From Bdellovibrio bacteriovorus (lineage in GTDB: Bacteria; Bdellovibrionota; Bdellovibrionia; Bdellovibrionales; Bdellovibrionaceae), in the NCBI RefSeq assembly GCF_001592735.1, contig NZ_LUKE01000003.1, positions 372,001-436,000 on the forward strand: a stretch of 64,000 nucleotides of DNA, given 5' to 3'. Numbering within the stretch: position 1 is the stretch's first letter; the number at the start of each line of letters is the position of its first letter. The position numbers were made by a program, and so were the translations under genes. Below, one piece after another: positions 49,955 to 59,415 of this stretch. The notes below the pieces were generated by a model, which was not told the DNA's origin, searched no databases, and worked only from the letters and a program-made list of their open reading frames with translations.

Positions 49955-51352
49955 TTAGCTCAATTCTTTTTCTAAGAAAGAGGCGATCTCTTCCGCGTAT
50001 TGACTGATAAGTTCTTTATTCGCGCCCTCTACCAAAACGCGAATCACGGGCTCAGTACCCGAAAAACGCACAAACACCCGGCCTTCGCCTTTGAGTTTAG
50101 ATTCAGTGCTAGCAATCAACTTTTCATATCCTGGAATATCGCTCAGGTTCATACGTTTTTTCACGCGGCAGTTAATAAGAACTTGCGGCACGTCTTCAAA
50201 AACGTGATTCAACTCACTCATCTTCTTGCCGGTTTGCTTCATCACGGCAAGAACCGCTAAAGCGGCCACACAGCCATCACCCGTTGTCGTATGATCTAAG
50301 AAAATGATATGACCTGATTGTTCACCGCCCAGGTTGTAACCGTTTTTCTTCATCTCTTCGACAACGTATTTATCACCCACATCGGTTTTAACTAATTTAA
50401 TACCGGCATCGTTCATGCATTTTTCAAGACCGAAGTTCGACATCTGGGTCGCCACCAGCGTGTCCCCTTTTAAAAGGCCTCGGGATTTCATATGAAGAGC
50501 ACAAATAGCTAAGATACGATCGCCATTTACGATCTCACCTTTTTCATCCACCATGATCACGCGATCTGCGTCACCATCAAGGCTGATCCCCACGTCCGCC
50601 CGATACTGCACAACCGCTTCAGAAAGTTTTTGGGGGTATAAAGCGCCGACCTTGTCGTTAATGTTAATTCCATTTGGATCATCACCCAATTGAATGACTT
50701 CAGCACCCAGCTCTTGAAACACCGAAGGCGCGACTTTGTAAGCCGCACCATTGGCTGTATCTAGCACGATCCGCATTCCATCCAAAGTATACTCCAAAGG
50801 GAATGTCCCTTTAACGTAGACAATGTAGCGACCTTGAGAGTCATCAATGCGACGAGTGCGACCGATGTCTTTACTTGGTGGCAATAACGCCATCAAGTCT
50901 TCTTCTAAAACCAAGCGCTCAATTTCGCGCTCCATAGAAGCTGAAATTTTATAACCATCGGGCCCAAAAACTTTAATCCCATTGTCATGGAAAGGATTGT
51001 GACTGGCAGAAATAACAATCCCCGCCGCCGCCCGCATCGTGCGAGTTAAATAACCAATACCCGGTGTCGGCAATGGGCCTACCAATTGCACGAAAATACC
51101 CATGGAGTTAAGACCACTCGCCAAGGCCTGTTCAATCATGTAACCAGAAAGACGCGTGTCCTTGCCGATAACGACTTTTCGAGTGGGCGTTTGTTTATCA
51201 AGGGCTTCTTTACGTAAAAGATATCCAATGGCTTGACCGATTTTTACGACTGTTTCAGGAGTCATGGGCCACTGATTTGCCGTGCCACGAATCCCATCGG
51301 TACCAAAAAGTTTAGTGGATTGTTTTTCTGCCTTACTGGCCTTCTTTTCCAT
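49955..51352 (-). CDS. glmM: Phosphoglucosamine mutase
   Basis: The 465-aa product starts with STKLFGTDGIRGTAN and has the phosphoserine loop GIVISASHNPFHDNGIKVFG, SLDGDADRVIMVDEKG (metal loop) and GEQSGHIIF, RFSGTEPVIRV: a complete GlmM. It turns glucosamine-6-P into glucosamine-1-P for peptidoglycan. In Firmicutes GlmM is also a brake on CdaA; here it is encoded next to cdaR and cdaA, as in that conserved cluster. Confidence 0.97.
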   Translation of the reverse strand: MEKKASKAEKQSTKLFGTDGIRGTANQWPMTPETVVKIGQAIGYLLRKEALDKQTPTRKVVIGKDTRLSGYMIEQALASGLNSMGIFVQLVGPLPTPGIGYLTRTMRAAAGIVISASHNPFHDNGIKVFGPDGYKISASMEREIERLVLEEDLMALLPPSKDIGRTRRIDDSQGRYIVYVKGTFPLEYTLDGMRIVLDTANGAAYKVAPSVFQELGAEVIQLGDDPNGININDKVGALYPQKLSEAVVQYRADVGISLDGDADRVIMVDEKGEIVNGDRILAICALHMKSRGLLKGDTLVATQMSNFGLEKCMNDAGIKLVKTDVGDKYVVEEMKKNGYNLGGEQSGHIIFLDHTTTGDGCVAALAVLAVMKQTGKKMSELNHVFEDVPQVLINCRVKKRMNLSDIPGYEKLIASTESKLKGEGRVFVRFSGTEPVIRVLVEGANKELISQYAEEIASFLEKELS

Positions 51353-51761
51353 CGACGGGCTGACCTTTCAATTTAACGACTTCGGCCTGAATCTGATTAG
51401 GGCGAACTCCAAGAATTCGCACACCCAGAGGAACCTCAATTTTATTCATCGGAATATCAACATAAATAACGCCCTCGCCTCGCTGAGAAATATCCAGCGA
51501 GATGTTTTGCGAAAGCGAGCTTTCCAAAAACTTCTTTAAAGAACTGCGGGGACCTGAAACTTTCACCTTAATATGGTCTGTCGTCTGCGCCACGACTTGC
51601 GTGCCCGGCGAGGTGATCAGATCAATATCAATGTTTTTGCTTAAAACGAAATCTCGTCGCCCCAGGATTGTAAGCCATAAGATTAACGAAATAAAAAGCG
51701 CGACAATCTTGTAACTAAAGTTTTCAGTGATAATACGTGACCAGGAAGAAGAGCGCTTCAT
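51333..51761 (-). CDS. cdaR: YbbR-domain protein, CdaR-like regulator of the diadenylate cyclase
   Basis: From ATG 51761, six bases after GGAGG inside the end of cdaA, the 142-aa product has an N-terminal transmembrane segment (FSYKIVALFISLILWLTIL) and a single periplasmic YbbR-like repeat (VSGPRSSLKKFLESS...ISLDISQRGEGVIYVDIPMNK). CdaR proteins bind CdaA in the membrane; here only one YbbR unit is seen, instead of the usual three or four, so it is shorter than the Bacillus protein. A frame to 51785 is open but overlaps cdaA. Confidence 0.78.
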   Translation of the reverse strand: MKRSSSWSRIITENFSYKIVALFISLILWLTILGRRDFVLSKNIDIDLITSPGTQVVAQTTDHIKVKVSGPRSSLKKFLESSLSQNISLDISQRGEGVIYVDIPMNKIEVPLGVRILGVRPNQIQAEVVKLKGQPVDGKEGQ

Positions 51762-51762
51762 C

Positions 51763-52572
51763 TTAAGCCTCCCCTTGTTGCGCAAAGGCTTTGTATTTTA
51801 AACCAAAGGTTTCATAGAGGGCTTTACGAATATCACCCAGCTCAACATTCGGACTTAAATGTCCACCTTGCACAATACCAATAGATTTATTTTCCTCAGA
51901 AACCACAAACACCAGGGCATCTGTTTCTTCTGTCAATCCAATGGCCGCGCGATGACGAGTCCCGAGATTTTTATCTAATGCCGGATTTTTACTTAACGGC
52001 AAAAAACATCCGGCCGAGTGGATTTTACCATTGCGGATTAAAACCGCCCCATCATGCATCGGGCTTTCAGGGTGAAAGATCGATGCCAAAAGCTCTGCCG
52101 AAACTTTCGAGTCCATCTCAGTCCCGAACTCAATGTGATAGTCGATAACGATTTCACGTTCAACCACCACCAAAGCACCGAAACCTTTTTGCGCGGTAAG
52201 AATAATTCCCTTCGCAATTTCTTCGATGACTTGGGTTTCTTGAATGTTAGAGGCATCATTAAAAAACGGATTGCTCCCGATATGTGCCAGAGCCCGACGA
52301 ATCTCGGCCTGGAATAAAACCACCACAATCACAAAGAGGTTTGAAAAGAATTTTTCTAAGATCCAATTGAAGGTGAAAAGTTCGAGCCAGATACTTAAGA
52401 TATACCCTATGGCTAAAACGCCCAGCCCTGAAAGCATTTGAATGGTGCCCGTGCGCTTAATGAGCACCAAGATACGGTAAACCACCATCCAAACCAGAAG
52501 CATGTCGATTGCATCCTGCACACGCAGATGCTGAATGATAAAGATCAAATTATCGACAAACTGCTGCAACAT
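51763..52572 (-). CDS. cdaA: Diadenylate cyclase CdaA (c-di-AMP synthase)
   Basis: The 269-aa product has three N-terminal membrane helices (ML...IDMLLVWMVVYRIL, LSGLGVLAIGYILSIWL, FFSNLFVIVVVLFQAEI) and the DAC domain with MHDGAVLI (DGA) and LGTRHRAAIGL (RHR), the two catalytic motifs. It makes c-di-AMP from two ATP. The order cdaA-cdaR-glmM is conserved in many bacteria. Its presence in this probable Gram-negative predator is noted as of interest. Confidence 0.94.
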   Translation of the reverse strand: MLQQFVDNLIFIIQHLRVQDAIDMLLVWMVVYRILVLIKRTGTIQMLSGLGVLAIGYILSIWLELFTFNWILEKFFSNLFVIVVVLFQAEIRRALAHIGSNPFFNDASNIQETQVIEEIAKGIILTAQKGFGALVVVEREIVIDYHIEFGTEMDSKVSAELLASIFHPESPMHDGAVLIRNGKIHSAGCFLPLSKNPALDKNLGTRHRAAIGLTEETDALVFVVSEENKSIGIVQGGHLSPNVELGDIRKALYETFGLKYKAFAQQGEA

Positions 52573-52601
52573 TCTAAAAAGCCTTCATCCCTATCGATAT
52601 T

Positions 52602-52634
52602 TTTAAAGCAAGATCCCGTTAGATTGTAACGGGA
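52602..52634 (-). terminator. Hairpin at the ftsH stop, possible terminator
   Basis: On the minus strand TCCCGTTA and TAACGGGA pair perfectly around CAATC, overlapping the ftsH stop codon. The following T run is poor (TCTTGCTTT), so termination may be partial, letting cdaA be read from ftsH. Confidence 0.45.
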
Positions 52635-54559
52635 CCGGTGTTTCCTACTGGATCGTTTCCAGAGTCATTTTTTTTCATATTTGAAGCGGCGATCAAATTC
52701 GCCTCTTTGCGATTAGCACGGTATTTTTCAATTTCCGCAACCGCCGCACCGTTGACCAACATCTCAACTTCTGTGCCGTCGATCGTTTCGTATTCAAGCA
52801 AGGCTTGCGCTAAACGCTCTAACGCATCTTTATAATCAGTCAAGATTTGCACCGCTACACGATACCCCTCATTGATGATCTTAGAAACTTCCGAGTCGAT
52901 CTCTTGAGCTTTCGACTCGGAGTAATCTTTTTCTTTATTGCCGTAACCCATGCCCATAAAAACCGGGTTGTCACGTTTTTCAAAAGCCAAAGGCCCTAGT
53001 TTAGACATACCCCATTCACAGACCATGCGGCGAGCGATCTCGGTCGCGCGCTCGATATCATTACCCGCACCCGTGGTGATGTCTTTGAAGACCACTTCTT
53101 CAGCCGCACGCCCACCGAATAGGAAAGCGATCATGTTTTCTGCGGTCGTTTTTGAAAGCGATACGCTTTCTTTTTCTGGCAATGTTTGAGTCACACCCAA
53201 TGCCATCCCACGAGGGATGATTGTTACCTTATGAATAGGATCAAGGCCTTTTAACTTACGACCCACCAGCGTATGACCCGCTTCATGGTAAGCAGTGACT
53301 TTTTTATCTTCATCCGAAATAACCATGGATTTTCTTTCCGCACCCATGATGACTTTGTCTTTAGCTTTTTCAAAGTCTTCCATCTCTAAGTATTTTTTAT
53401 CATTGCGAGCGGCTACCAAGGCGGCCTCATTCACCAGATTTTCTAAATCAGCGCCCGAGAAACCCGGAGTTCCACGCGCAATGCGCACGATTTCAACGTC
53501 AGGCCCAAGGGGTGTCTTACGCGTGTGCACGCCCAAGATCTGCTCGCGACCTTTAAGATCAGGTTTATTTACGATCACGCGACGGTCAAAACGACCTGGG
53601 CGCAACAAGGCCGGATCAAGAACGTCGGGACGATTCGTCGCCGCGATCATGATCACACCCTCAGAAGATTCAAAACCATCCATCTCAACCAGAAGCTGAT
53701 TCAGGGTTTGTTCACGTTCATCATGACCACCGCCCATGCCAGCCCCACGATGACGTCCGACCGCATCGATCTCGTCAATAAAGATCAAGCAAGGAGCATT
53801 CTTTTTACCTTGTTCAAAGAGATCGCGAACGCGGCTCGCACCGACACCCACAAACATCTCAACGAAGTCTGAACCAGAAATTGTAAAGAACGGAACACCG
53901 GCTTCACCCGCGACAGCGCGTGCAAGCAAAGTTTTACCAGTACCCGGAGAACCCACAAGCAAGACACCCTTAGGGATACGCCCCCCAAGTTTTGTATACT
54001 TTTTTGGATCCTTTAAGAAGCTTACGATCTCTTGCAAGTCGTCTTTGGCTTCATCCACACCCGCAACCTCTTTAAACGTCACACGATTTTTGTGCTCTGT
54101 TAAAAGACGCGCACGCGATTTACCAAAAGACATCGCTTTACCACCGCCGACTTGAATTTGGCGCATAATAAATAAAAACATCGCCACGATCAGAATCAAT
54201 GGCAACCAGTTCACCACGAGGGACTGAAAGAACCCACCGTTATCAGCACGTTCATAGTTTGGCGTGATACCGTTGCTTTGAAGAAATTTATAACCTTCAT
54301 CTTGCGTGTTACCCACGATCGCAAAATGAGTGCCCGAGTATTTCTTTTCAAACTCCGGTTTCATTTCACCCACGATTTCACTCGTGTCTTGGCGGAAGGT
54401 GACCGTCGCCACTTCATTGGCTTTTACCGCCTCGGTGAATTTTGAATAGTTAAAATCAGCAATCGATTTTTGATGCTTGCTCTCATAGGCCTGGAACAAG
54501 AACACGGCCATAATGATGAGGAAAAACCAAAGAGCCAGCGTTTTCTGAGTAGAGCGCAT
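52619..54559 (-). CDS. ftsH: ATP-dependent zinc metalloprotease FtsH
   Basis: The 646-aa product has two membrane helices ([17 protein letters not shown] near the N-terminus and [18 protein letters not shown]), the AAA domain with [21 protein letters not shown] and [15 protein letters not shown], and the protease motif [10 protein letters not shown] (HEAGH). It degrades membrane and some soluble proteins. A 14-bp palindrome (TTGAC-TTAG-GTCAA, 54573-54586) lies in its leader. tilS is upstream on the same strand. Confidence 0.97.
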   Translation of the reverse strand: MRSTQKTLALWFFLIIMAVFLFQAYESKHQKSIADFNYSKFTEAVKANEVATVTFRQDTSEIVGEMKPEFEKKYSGTHFAIVGNTQDEGYKFLQSNGITPNYERADNGGFFQSLVVNWLPLILIVAMFLFIMRQIQVGGGKAMSFGKSRARLLTEHKNRVTFKEVAGVDEAKDDLQEIVSFLKDPKKYTKLGGRIPKGVLLVGSPGTGKTLLARAVAGEAGVPFFTISGSDFVEMFVGVGASRVRDLFEQGKKNAPCLIFIDEIDAVGRHRGAGMGGGHDEREQTLNQLLVEMDGFESSEGVIMIAATNRPDVLDPALLRPGRFDRRVIVNKPDLKGREQILGVHTRKTPLGPDVEIVRIARGTPGFSGADLENLVNEAALVAARNDKKYLEMEDFEKAKDKVIMGAERKSMVISDEDKKVTAYHEAGHTLVGRKLKGLDPIHKVTIIPRGMALGVTQTLPEKESVSLSKTTAENMIAFLFGGRAAEEVVFKDITTGAGNDIERATEIARRMVCEWGMSKLGPLAFEKRDNPVFMGMGYGNKEKDYSESKAQEIDSEVSKIINEGYRVAVQILTDYKDALERLAQALLEYETIDGTEVEMLVNGAAVAEIEKYRANRKEANLIAASNMKKNDSGNDPVGNTGPVTI

Positions 54560-54685
54560 TTCAGTCCTTTCATTGACTTAGGTCAAGACGCCTTCCGTGG
54601 GCGCAGTACAAGGGTAACATGGTTAGGGTTTCAGACAAAGAAATTCGCACAGTAAAATAAGGGTCTTTTCCTCTCGTAAAAACGA

Positions 54686-55612
54686 TCAGGACTGGACCTT
54701 AATTTGCTGCGCGTTAATCTCCCAATTCAAACCTGCCACCTGAAATGTGATCACTTTTTGGGAGTTGTCCAGGCGCTTTTGTATTTCTTCAATATGAGAT
54801 TGTGAAAAATCTCGTTTTCCTAAGGCAAAAAGGTACTGTGCTAAAAGACGTTTTTGCTCTGAAAGAGTCAATGTCAGATAGAAACTTCTTTGGAGGCCTT
54901 GCGATCCGAAGTCCTCTTGAGACGAAAGCAGATCCCCGCGAGTGCTTATTTCATCAACAATCGTCTCTAAAGAACGAGCTAAAACGCCGACAGATCCGAC
55001 AGAGCGCACCTCTAATTGCGGCAGCCATTCTTTCCGCAACCAATTGCGCAGAGGGTCCAAGTCATTGTTTGAGGGATCCGCCAAGAAAGGAGCATTTTCA
55101 TCGGCCACATAGGCTTCCAATTCTAACTTTGCCCGACTTAACAGGGGGCGGAACATCCCTTGGTCCCACTCTCGCATTGCGGCCAAACCTTGACCTCCGG
55201 TGCCACGAATCAGACGCATCATTCGAGTTTCTAAAAGGTCGTCACGGTGATGCCCCAAAGCCACAACCGCAAAGTTATGCTGATTTTTTACGCTTTCAAT
55301 AGCAGCAAAGCGAGCTTCCCTAAAATCCGCTTCCGATTTAAGCGCCCCTTTGGCTTTTTCAAAGAAAAAAGGAACCTCATGCCGACCCGTCAGTTTTTCA
55401 CAAAATAATAAAGCTTCATCGCGGTAAATCTGATTTCCGCCAATGCCGTGGTGAAAGTGAAAAACCCCCAGCAAAGATTTATCATGAGTTTTTAAGAGTG
55501 ATAAAAATAGAGCGACGGAGTCTACCCCACCGGACAAAGACACCAGGATTTTTTTCTCTAAAAGCCCATAGTGCTTTAAGAGTTTCCAAACATGGTGATC
55601 TAAGTCTTTCAT
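54686..55612 (-). CDS. tilS: tRNA(Ile)-lysidine synthase, short form
   Basis: The 308-aa product has the PP-loop LVSLSGGVDSVALFLSLL at about 23-40 and GHHRDDLLETRMMRLIRGTG, the TilS signature. It makes lysidine at C34 of tRNA Ile2. The length is well below the about 430 residues of the E. coli enzyme; the C-terminal domains are reduced. An AAGGAG ribosome-binding site precedes the ATG. Downstream is ftsH, in the order tilS-ftsH common in bacteria. Confidence 0.9.
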   Translation of the reverse strand: MKDLDHHVWKLLKHYGLLEKKILVSLSGGVDSVALFLSLLKTHDKSLLGVFHFHHGIGGNQIYRDEALLFCEKLTGRHEVPFFFEKAKGALKSEADFREARFAAIESVKNQHNFAVVALGHHRDDLLETRMMRLIRGTGGQGLAAMREWDQGMFRPLLSRAKLELEAYVADENAPFLADPSNNDLDPLRNWLRKEWLPQLEVRSVGSVGVLARSLETIVDEISTRGDLLSSQEDFGSQGLQRSFYLTLTLSEQKRLLAQYLFALGKRDFSQSHIEEIQKRLDNSQKVITFQVAGLNWEINAQQIKVQS

Positions 55613-55631
55613 GAGCTCCTTAAGCTTCTAT

Positions 55632-55657
55632 TTTAAATTTCTAATTTAAATTTCTAA
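55632..55657. repeat. 13-bp tandem duplication at the end of the aldehyde dehydrogenase gene
   Basis: TTTAAATTTCTAA occurs twice in tandem. The gene's stop codon (TAG on the minus strand, plus 55654-55656) lies in the second copy, so the duplication extends the untranslated tail only. Confidence 0.8.
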
Positions 55658-57006
55658 TTTTCTCTAGCGACCGCCACAGTTTTGATATTTACGAATTCTA
55701 AAATACCAAATTCGCCAAGCTCCCGTCCATATCCGGACTCTTTCACTCCACCAAAGGGGATGTGCGGATCTGACTTTACGTAATCATTTACTACAACAAA
55801 GCCCGCCTGCAATTCTTTTTCAACTAAGGCTTTGCCTTTTTCTTCATTCTTAGTAAATACGCCGCCCCCCAGGCCATAGGGCGACGAGTTAGCCATTCGA
55901 ACGGCTTCCTCTGTGTTTTCCGCAAGAACAATGATAGCGACCGGTCCGAAAACTTCTTCGGCATGAATTTCGGGACGATCTTTTTCGAAAACGACCACCG
56001 TTGCTGGGTAATAAGCCCCCGCTCCTTGCGGAGCCGTACCGCCTAAAACGACTTTTCCGCCCCAACTTTTAAGTTTTTCCACTTGCTCCACAATGGTCTT
56101 TTGAAAACGCGCCGAGGCTAGTGGCGCAAGTTCGGCTTGTTTCATTTCTTTCACATACGCGTTTATATATTGATCGGAAATCTTTTTATCGACGATGAAT
56201 CGTTTGCCCGCAACGCAACTTTGACCGCAGTTCACCAGACGCGCTTTGACCGTGCGGGCAGCTGCTTTTTCGACGTCTGCATCCGCCAAAATCAGGTACG
56301 CATCACTGCCGCCCAATTCCAAAACAATCTTTTTTAAATTTTTCGCAGCTTCTATCGCCACCGACTTTCCACCCTTGGTACTTCCCGTGAATGTCACGCC
56401 ATGAACCAACGGATGAGCAATCATTTGTGCCGCAATGTCGTGATCGACTTGAGTATTACGCAATAGTTGATATTCACTCGAAAGATCGGCAAAGATTTTT
56501 CCGATGAGTTCAGCCGTTCCTGCCGTCAAATCCGCGTGTTTTAAAACAATCACGTTTCCCGCCATCAAAGCGGGCGCTGCAAATCTTAAGGTCTGCCAAA
56601 GTGGGAAATTCCACGGCATGATACTAAAAATCACACCCAAGGGCTGAAAGCTGACTTCGGCTCGAGCATAAGGAGAGTTTTGGACCTGACGATTTTGTAA
56701 AATTCCTTGCGCTGATTTTGCGTAAAACTCACAAGTCACCGCGCACTTTTCAACTTCCGCTTTGCCTTCAGCAATAGATTTACCCATTTCATTTTGCATC
56801 AGACTTGCAAGTTCTGCCTTATGCTCGCGCAGAGCAGCCGCGAGGCGATTTAAAGTTTGGGAACGAACTTCCCATGAAGTCTTACGCCATTTTTGAAAAT
56901 CACGATCGGCCGCTTCAATAGATTTTTGGGCGTCTTCCCAAGAAATATGACTGTAAGTTTTAAGAATTTCGCCCGTGGCAGGATTTTGGGTCGTGAATTG
57001 AGACAT
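55654..57006 (-). CDS. Aldehyde dehydrogenase, succinate-semialdehyde type
   Basis: The 450-aa product has the ALDH motifs: MPWNFPLWQTLRFAAPALMAGN, VTFTGSTKGG, KIVLELGGSDAYLIL (catalytic Glu), NCGQSCVAGKRF (catalytic Cys) and EVFGPVAI. The length and the N-terminal FTTQNPATGEILKTY favour the short Sad/GabD-like succinate-semialdehyde dehydrogenase branch. Oxidises an aldehyde with NAD(P)+; exact substrate is inferred from similarity. Confidence 0.9.
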   Translation of the reverse strand: MSQFTTQNPATGEILKTYSHISWEDAQKSIEAADRDFQKWRKTSWEVRSQTLNRLAAALREHKAELASLMQNEMGKSIAEGKAEVEKCAVTCEFYAKSAQGILQNRQVQNSPYARAEVSFQPLGVIFSIMPWNFPLWQTLRFAAPALMAGNVIVLKHADLTAGTAELIGKIFADLSSEYQLLRNTQVDHDIAAQMIAHPLVHGVTFTGSTKGGKSVAIEAAKNLKKIVLELGGSDAYLILADADVEKAAARTVKARLVNCGQSCVAGKRFIVDKKISDQYINAYVKEMKQAELAPLASARFQKTIVEQVEKLKSWGGKVVLGGTAPQGAGAYYPATVVVFEKDRPEIHAEEVFGPVAIIVLAENTEEAVRMANSSPYGLGGGVFTKNEEKGKALVEKELQAGFVVVNDYVKSDPHIPFGGVKESGYGRELGEFGILEFVNIKTVAVAREN

Positions 57007-57051
57007 GAAAGACCTCCATCTTAGGAAGCCTTATCCATCCTTATTTAAGAG

Positions 57052-57282
57052 TCAAAGTGTTTGGAAAACTTGTTGGAACGAAAAAACCAGGCCCATTAAA
57101 AACGCCGCGGTCATCGCACCCCAAGCTAAAGACTTATAAAACTTGCCAAGCTGCATAGCTGCTCGCGCATAAGGTCTTTCCGAGGCCAACAAAGGAATTG
57201 GACGGACCACTGTTTTAATCAGCTGATGAGAACAAAGACAAAAAAAGATCACCGATAAGAGGCTTAAGATTTCTAATTCCAT
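57052..57282 (-). CDS. Small membrane protein
   Basis: The 76-aa product has two hydrophobic segments (ILSLLSVIFFCLCSHQL and SLAWGAMTAAFLMGLVFSF) and a basic loop between them. No family recognised. Separate from the aldehyde dehydrogenase gene by 45 bp. Confidence 0.5.
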   Translation of the reverse strand: MELEILSLLSVIFFCLCSHQLIKTVVRPIPLLASERPYARAAMQLGKFYKSLAWGAMTAAFLMGLVFSFQQVFQTL

Positions 57283-57333
57283 AAGCTACTTATCGGTGGT
57301 TTTAGTCTCAACTTGAGACTCCCTAAGGTCTAG

Positions 57334-57687
57334 TTATTCAGACTTATTGTCCTTTTTGATGATATCAATTTCGGCCGTGATTTTAAATTTGTGTGTTTCC
57401 ACGAAGCGCGAGGCTTCTTTCACGAAATCGATTTTATGAATGATGCCGACGATCTCATTGGTAACACGCTTGGTGATTTCTTCTTTGGATTTATTGGCAC
57501 CTTGCAAAAGCAGATTCAAAGCTTCTTTGGGAAGTTTTAATTCAGAGACATAAGCGCGCAAACTTTCTTCCGTCATGAAAGCCGCACTCACCCCGGCAGT
57601 GAAAACCTTTTTCATGGTCTCACCCAAGAGACCTTTTACGTCTTTGGCTCCATCGTCATCGGGATTTTTCTTATCATCAGACGCCAT
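57334..57687 (-). CDS. Helical acidic/basic protein, phasin-like
   Basis: The 117-aa product has no signal or membrane helix. After an acidic N-terminus it is a mostly helical protein (EESLRAYVSELKLPKEALNLLLQGANKSKEEITKRVTNEIVGIIHKIDFVKEASRFVETHKFKITAEIDI), a pattern like phasins or other coiled coil surface proteins. Its start overlaps the RatA-like gene by 11 bp, suggesting co-expression. Function unknown. Confidence 0.6.
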   Translation of the reverse strand: MASDDKKNPDDDGAKDVKGLLGETMKKVFTAGVSAAFMTEESLRAYVSELKLPKEALNLLLQGANKSKEEITKRVTNEIVGIIHKIDFVKEASRFVETHKFKITAEIDIIKKDNKSE

Positions 57688-58108
57688 AAACTTGTTTGAC
57701 CCTTTTATGATAGCTGCTAATCATATTCGGTAAATTCACACTGACTAATGCGTTGGCAATAGGCCCCGGAACAAACATACTGAACGTCGCTTCAACCGTG
57801 TAAGTCGCACGCGTTTTTCCCGCCTCGTTTTCTAATTTCCAAGAGCCCACCGACGTTTTAAAGATATCCCCAGAAGCAAATTCCCAGGTGATGCTGTTGG
57901 GTGCATTTTCGGTCATCCACAGATTGTATTTAAAAGATTTCATCACTTGCACTTGATATTCGACAAGCTTGCGATGGCCTTCGGTTTTCATCACCGTGCA
58001 CTTTTTTACTTCAGGAAGAAATTCGTGATACTTTTCGTAATCAGAAATGATTTTAAAGAATTGTTCAGGAGTACAGTTGAAAACTTCAGTGGTCGATGCT
58101 TTTGCCAT
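57677..58108 (-). CDS. START-domain protein of the COQ10/RatA family
   Basis: The 143-aa product matches the Polyketide_cyc/COQ10 lipid-binding fold: TTEVFNCTPEQFFKIISDYEKYHEFLPEVKKCTVMK at the start, then WEFASGDIFKTSVGSWKLENEAG and NLPNMISSYHKRVKQVYG. Homologues have been described as ubiquinone-binding proteins or as the RatA ribosome-association factor. No RatB is adjacent, so the toxin role is not supported. Confidence 0.85.
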   Translation of the reverse strand: MAKASTTEVFNCTPEQFFKIISDYEKYHEFLPEVKKCTVMKTEGHRKLVEYQVQVMKSFKYNLWMTENAPNSITWEFASGDIFKTSVGSWKLENEAGKTRATYTVEATFSMFVPGPIANALVSVNLPNMISSYHKRVKQVYGV

Positions 58109-58166
58109 AGACCTTGAGTGTCGCTTTTACACGACACTCAAGTCAATATTTGTCTAGACTAAAGAC

Positions 58167-59021
58167 TTAGAAACCAAAACGAGCGGCTACTGACAATGTG
58201 ATATCGTCGTATTTGCTGTAGTGGCTGCGAGAGAAATCGTAATCCAAGCGAGGAATCAATGCCCACGTCTCCATTGGGATGCGAGTGTACAAAGAAATCC
58301 CTGTCGTTGTGTGAGAATCTTCCTCTTGTGCACCAGTGTCAGAGTTTTTAACTTTGTCAGCTGAAAGATAGTTGATCGATCCACCGATAAGCATGTCTGC
58401 GAAGAAGTATTCATAGAACGCGCTTAAGCCCAACTCATGACCGTCTTTAACTTTAAGATCTGTACCCGATCCGTCGTCAATTGTGCGCTCCATGCGGTAT
58501 TCATACAATGCGCGAGCACCGACAATGCCGCCACCCAGATTCATATCCGCACCGATGTAAGGAGCTAGTGAATATCCACCTGAAGCTAAATTTCCGTCGC
58601 TCGTCGCAGACGCATATTTACGCTTTTCAAAACCAAGACCTAGCATGGCGCCATAACGAAGGTTGCCCCACGCCATTGGCGAAGTGCCTTTCAAGGTAAT
58701 TTCTGGATCTTGAAGACCGTTGGTTTTTGTTTTCGGTGTGCCGTCAGTTTCTAACGACCCGTAATACAAAGCTCCTTCGATGGCGAACATCTCGTTGATG
58801 CCGTATTCGTAAGAAACGCCGGTATTAAATAGACCATTTAATTTAGTGTCTGACGTCGCGCCATCGGGCTTGATGGTCATCATTTTATAACCAATTCTTG
58901 GCGTTACTTCGCTCTTACCAGCTTCTGACTGAAAAAAGAATTCGCTTTGATTGCTTGATGTATTTGCATGAGCAGCAACGCCTAATACCAGCACTGCAGC
59001 CATCACCATTTTGTTCAACAT
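58167..59021 (-). CDS. Outer-membrane beta-barrel protein
   Basis: The 284-aa product has a signal peptide (MLNKMVMAAVLVLGVAAHA) and a series of about ten amphipathic beta strands, ending DITLSVAARFGF with a terminal Phe. This is a porin-like or OmpW-size barrel of unknown cargo. Its ATG follows AAAGGAG. Confidence 0.8.
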   Translation of the reverse strand: MLNKMVMAAVLVLGVAAHANTSSNQSEFFFQSEAGKSEVTPRIGYKMMTIKPDGATSDTKLNGLFNTGVSYEYGINEMFAIEGALYYGSLETDGTPKTKTNGLQDPEITLKGTSPMAWGNLRYGAMLGLGFEKRKYASATSDGNLASGGYSLAPYIGADMNLGGGIVGARALYEYRMERTIDDGSGTDLKVKDGHELGLSAFYEYFFADMLIGGSINYLSADKVKNSDTGAQEEDSHTTTGISLYTRIPMETWALIPRLDYDFSRSHYSKYDDITLSVAARFGF

Positions 59022-59049
59022 AGGTTGCTCCTTTTAGTTTGTGGATGAA

Positions 59050-59078
59050 ATCTCATCGCAAACCAAAAACAGAGTCAA
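59050..59078 (-). promoter_or_regulatory. Possible promoter of the beta-barrel gene
   Basis: On the minus strand TTGACT (plus 59073-59078) is 17 bp from TGAGAT (plus 59050-59055). The -35 is close to consensus, the -10 weak. The expected start is near 59043, about 22 nt before the ATG. Confidence 0.4.
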
Positions 59079-59096
59079 GAGCAGTCACAGAACGTT

Positions 59097-59118
59097 AAAA
59101 AAGAGTCTTCGAGACTGT
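59097..59118 (-). terminator. Intrinsic terminator of the thioesterase/glpX/zinc-ribbon operon
   Basis: On the minus strand AGTCT and AGACT pair around CGA and are followed by C and a run of six T. It is just after the zinc-ribbon gene stop codon. Confidence 0.7.
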
Positions 59119-59121
59119 TTA

Positions 59122-59415
59122 TTAGGATTTTTTGAATAACGCTTCAGCCGCGGCACGCAGAGCCGCTTTTTTATCAATGCCGCCAGCTCCACCCTTTCGG
59201 GGTGTAAAGTAATCACAAAAATTCGCGCGATCTTTTTCACGCACCACATCGGCTTGTGTTTCACGACATTCATTATACACTTTAGCATCGTAAAAGTCGC
59301 AGTTCTTACACACATGAACATCCGCACGACAATGCGGGCATTCATCACGGCGACCGATGTGACCAGCCACGGGAATTTCTTTACTGCAACTAAAACAAAT
59401 CAGTTTTACTTCCAT
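59122..59415 (-). CDS. Zinc-ribbon protein
   Basis: The 97-aa product has CFSCSKEIPVAGHIGRRDECPHCRADVHVCKNCDFYD: four CxxC pairs, i.e. two zinc-ribbon or a rubredoxin-like pattern, with a further CRET and FCDYF. The C-terminal tail is basic (FTPRKGGAGGIDKKAALRAAAEALFKKS). The ATG overlaps the glpX stop (TAATG), so it is coupled to glpX. Function unknown. Confidence 0.7.
   Translation of the reverse strand: MEVKLICFSCSKEIPVAGHIGRRDECPHCRADVHVCKNCDFYDAKVYNECRETQADVVREKDRANFCDYFTPRKGGAGGIDKKAALRAAAEALFKKS

Noticed and set aside
54573-54586. 14-bp palindrome TTGAC-TTAG-GTCAA in the ftsH leader as a heat-shock operator
   Set aside because: It resembles no known heat-shock element and 5-bp arms are common by chance; noted in the ftsH entry only.
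57677-58108. RatA toxin assignment for the START-domain protein
   Set aside because: No RatB partner is adjacent, and this family has also been described as coenzyme Q-binding; only the fold is claimed.
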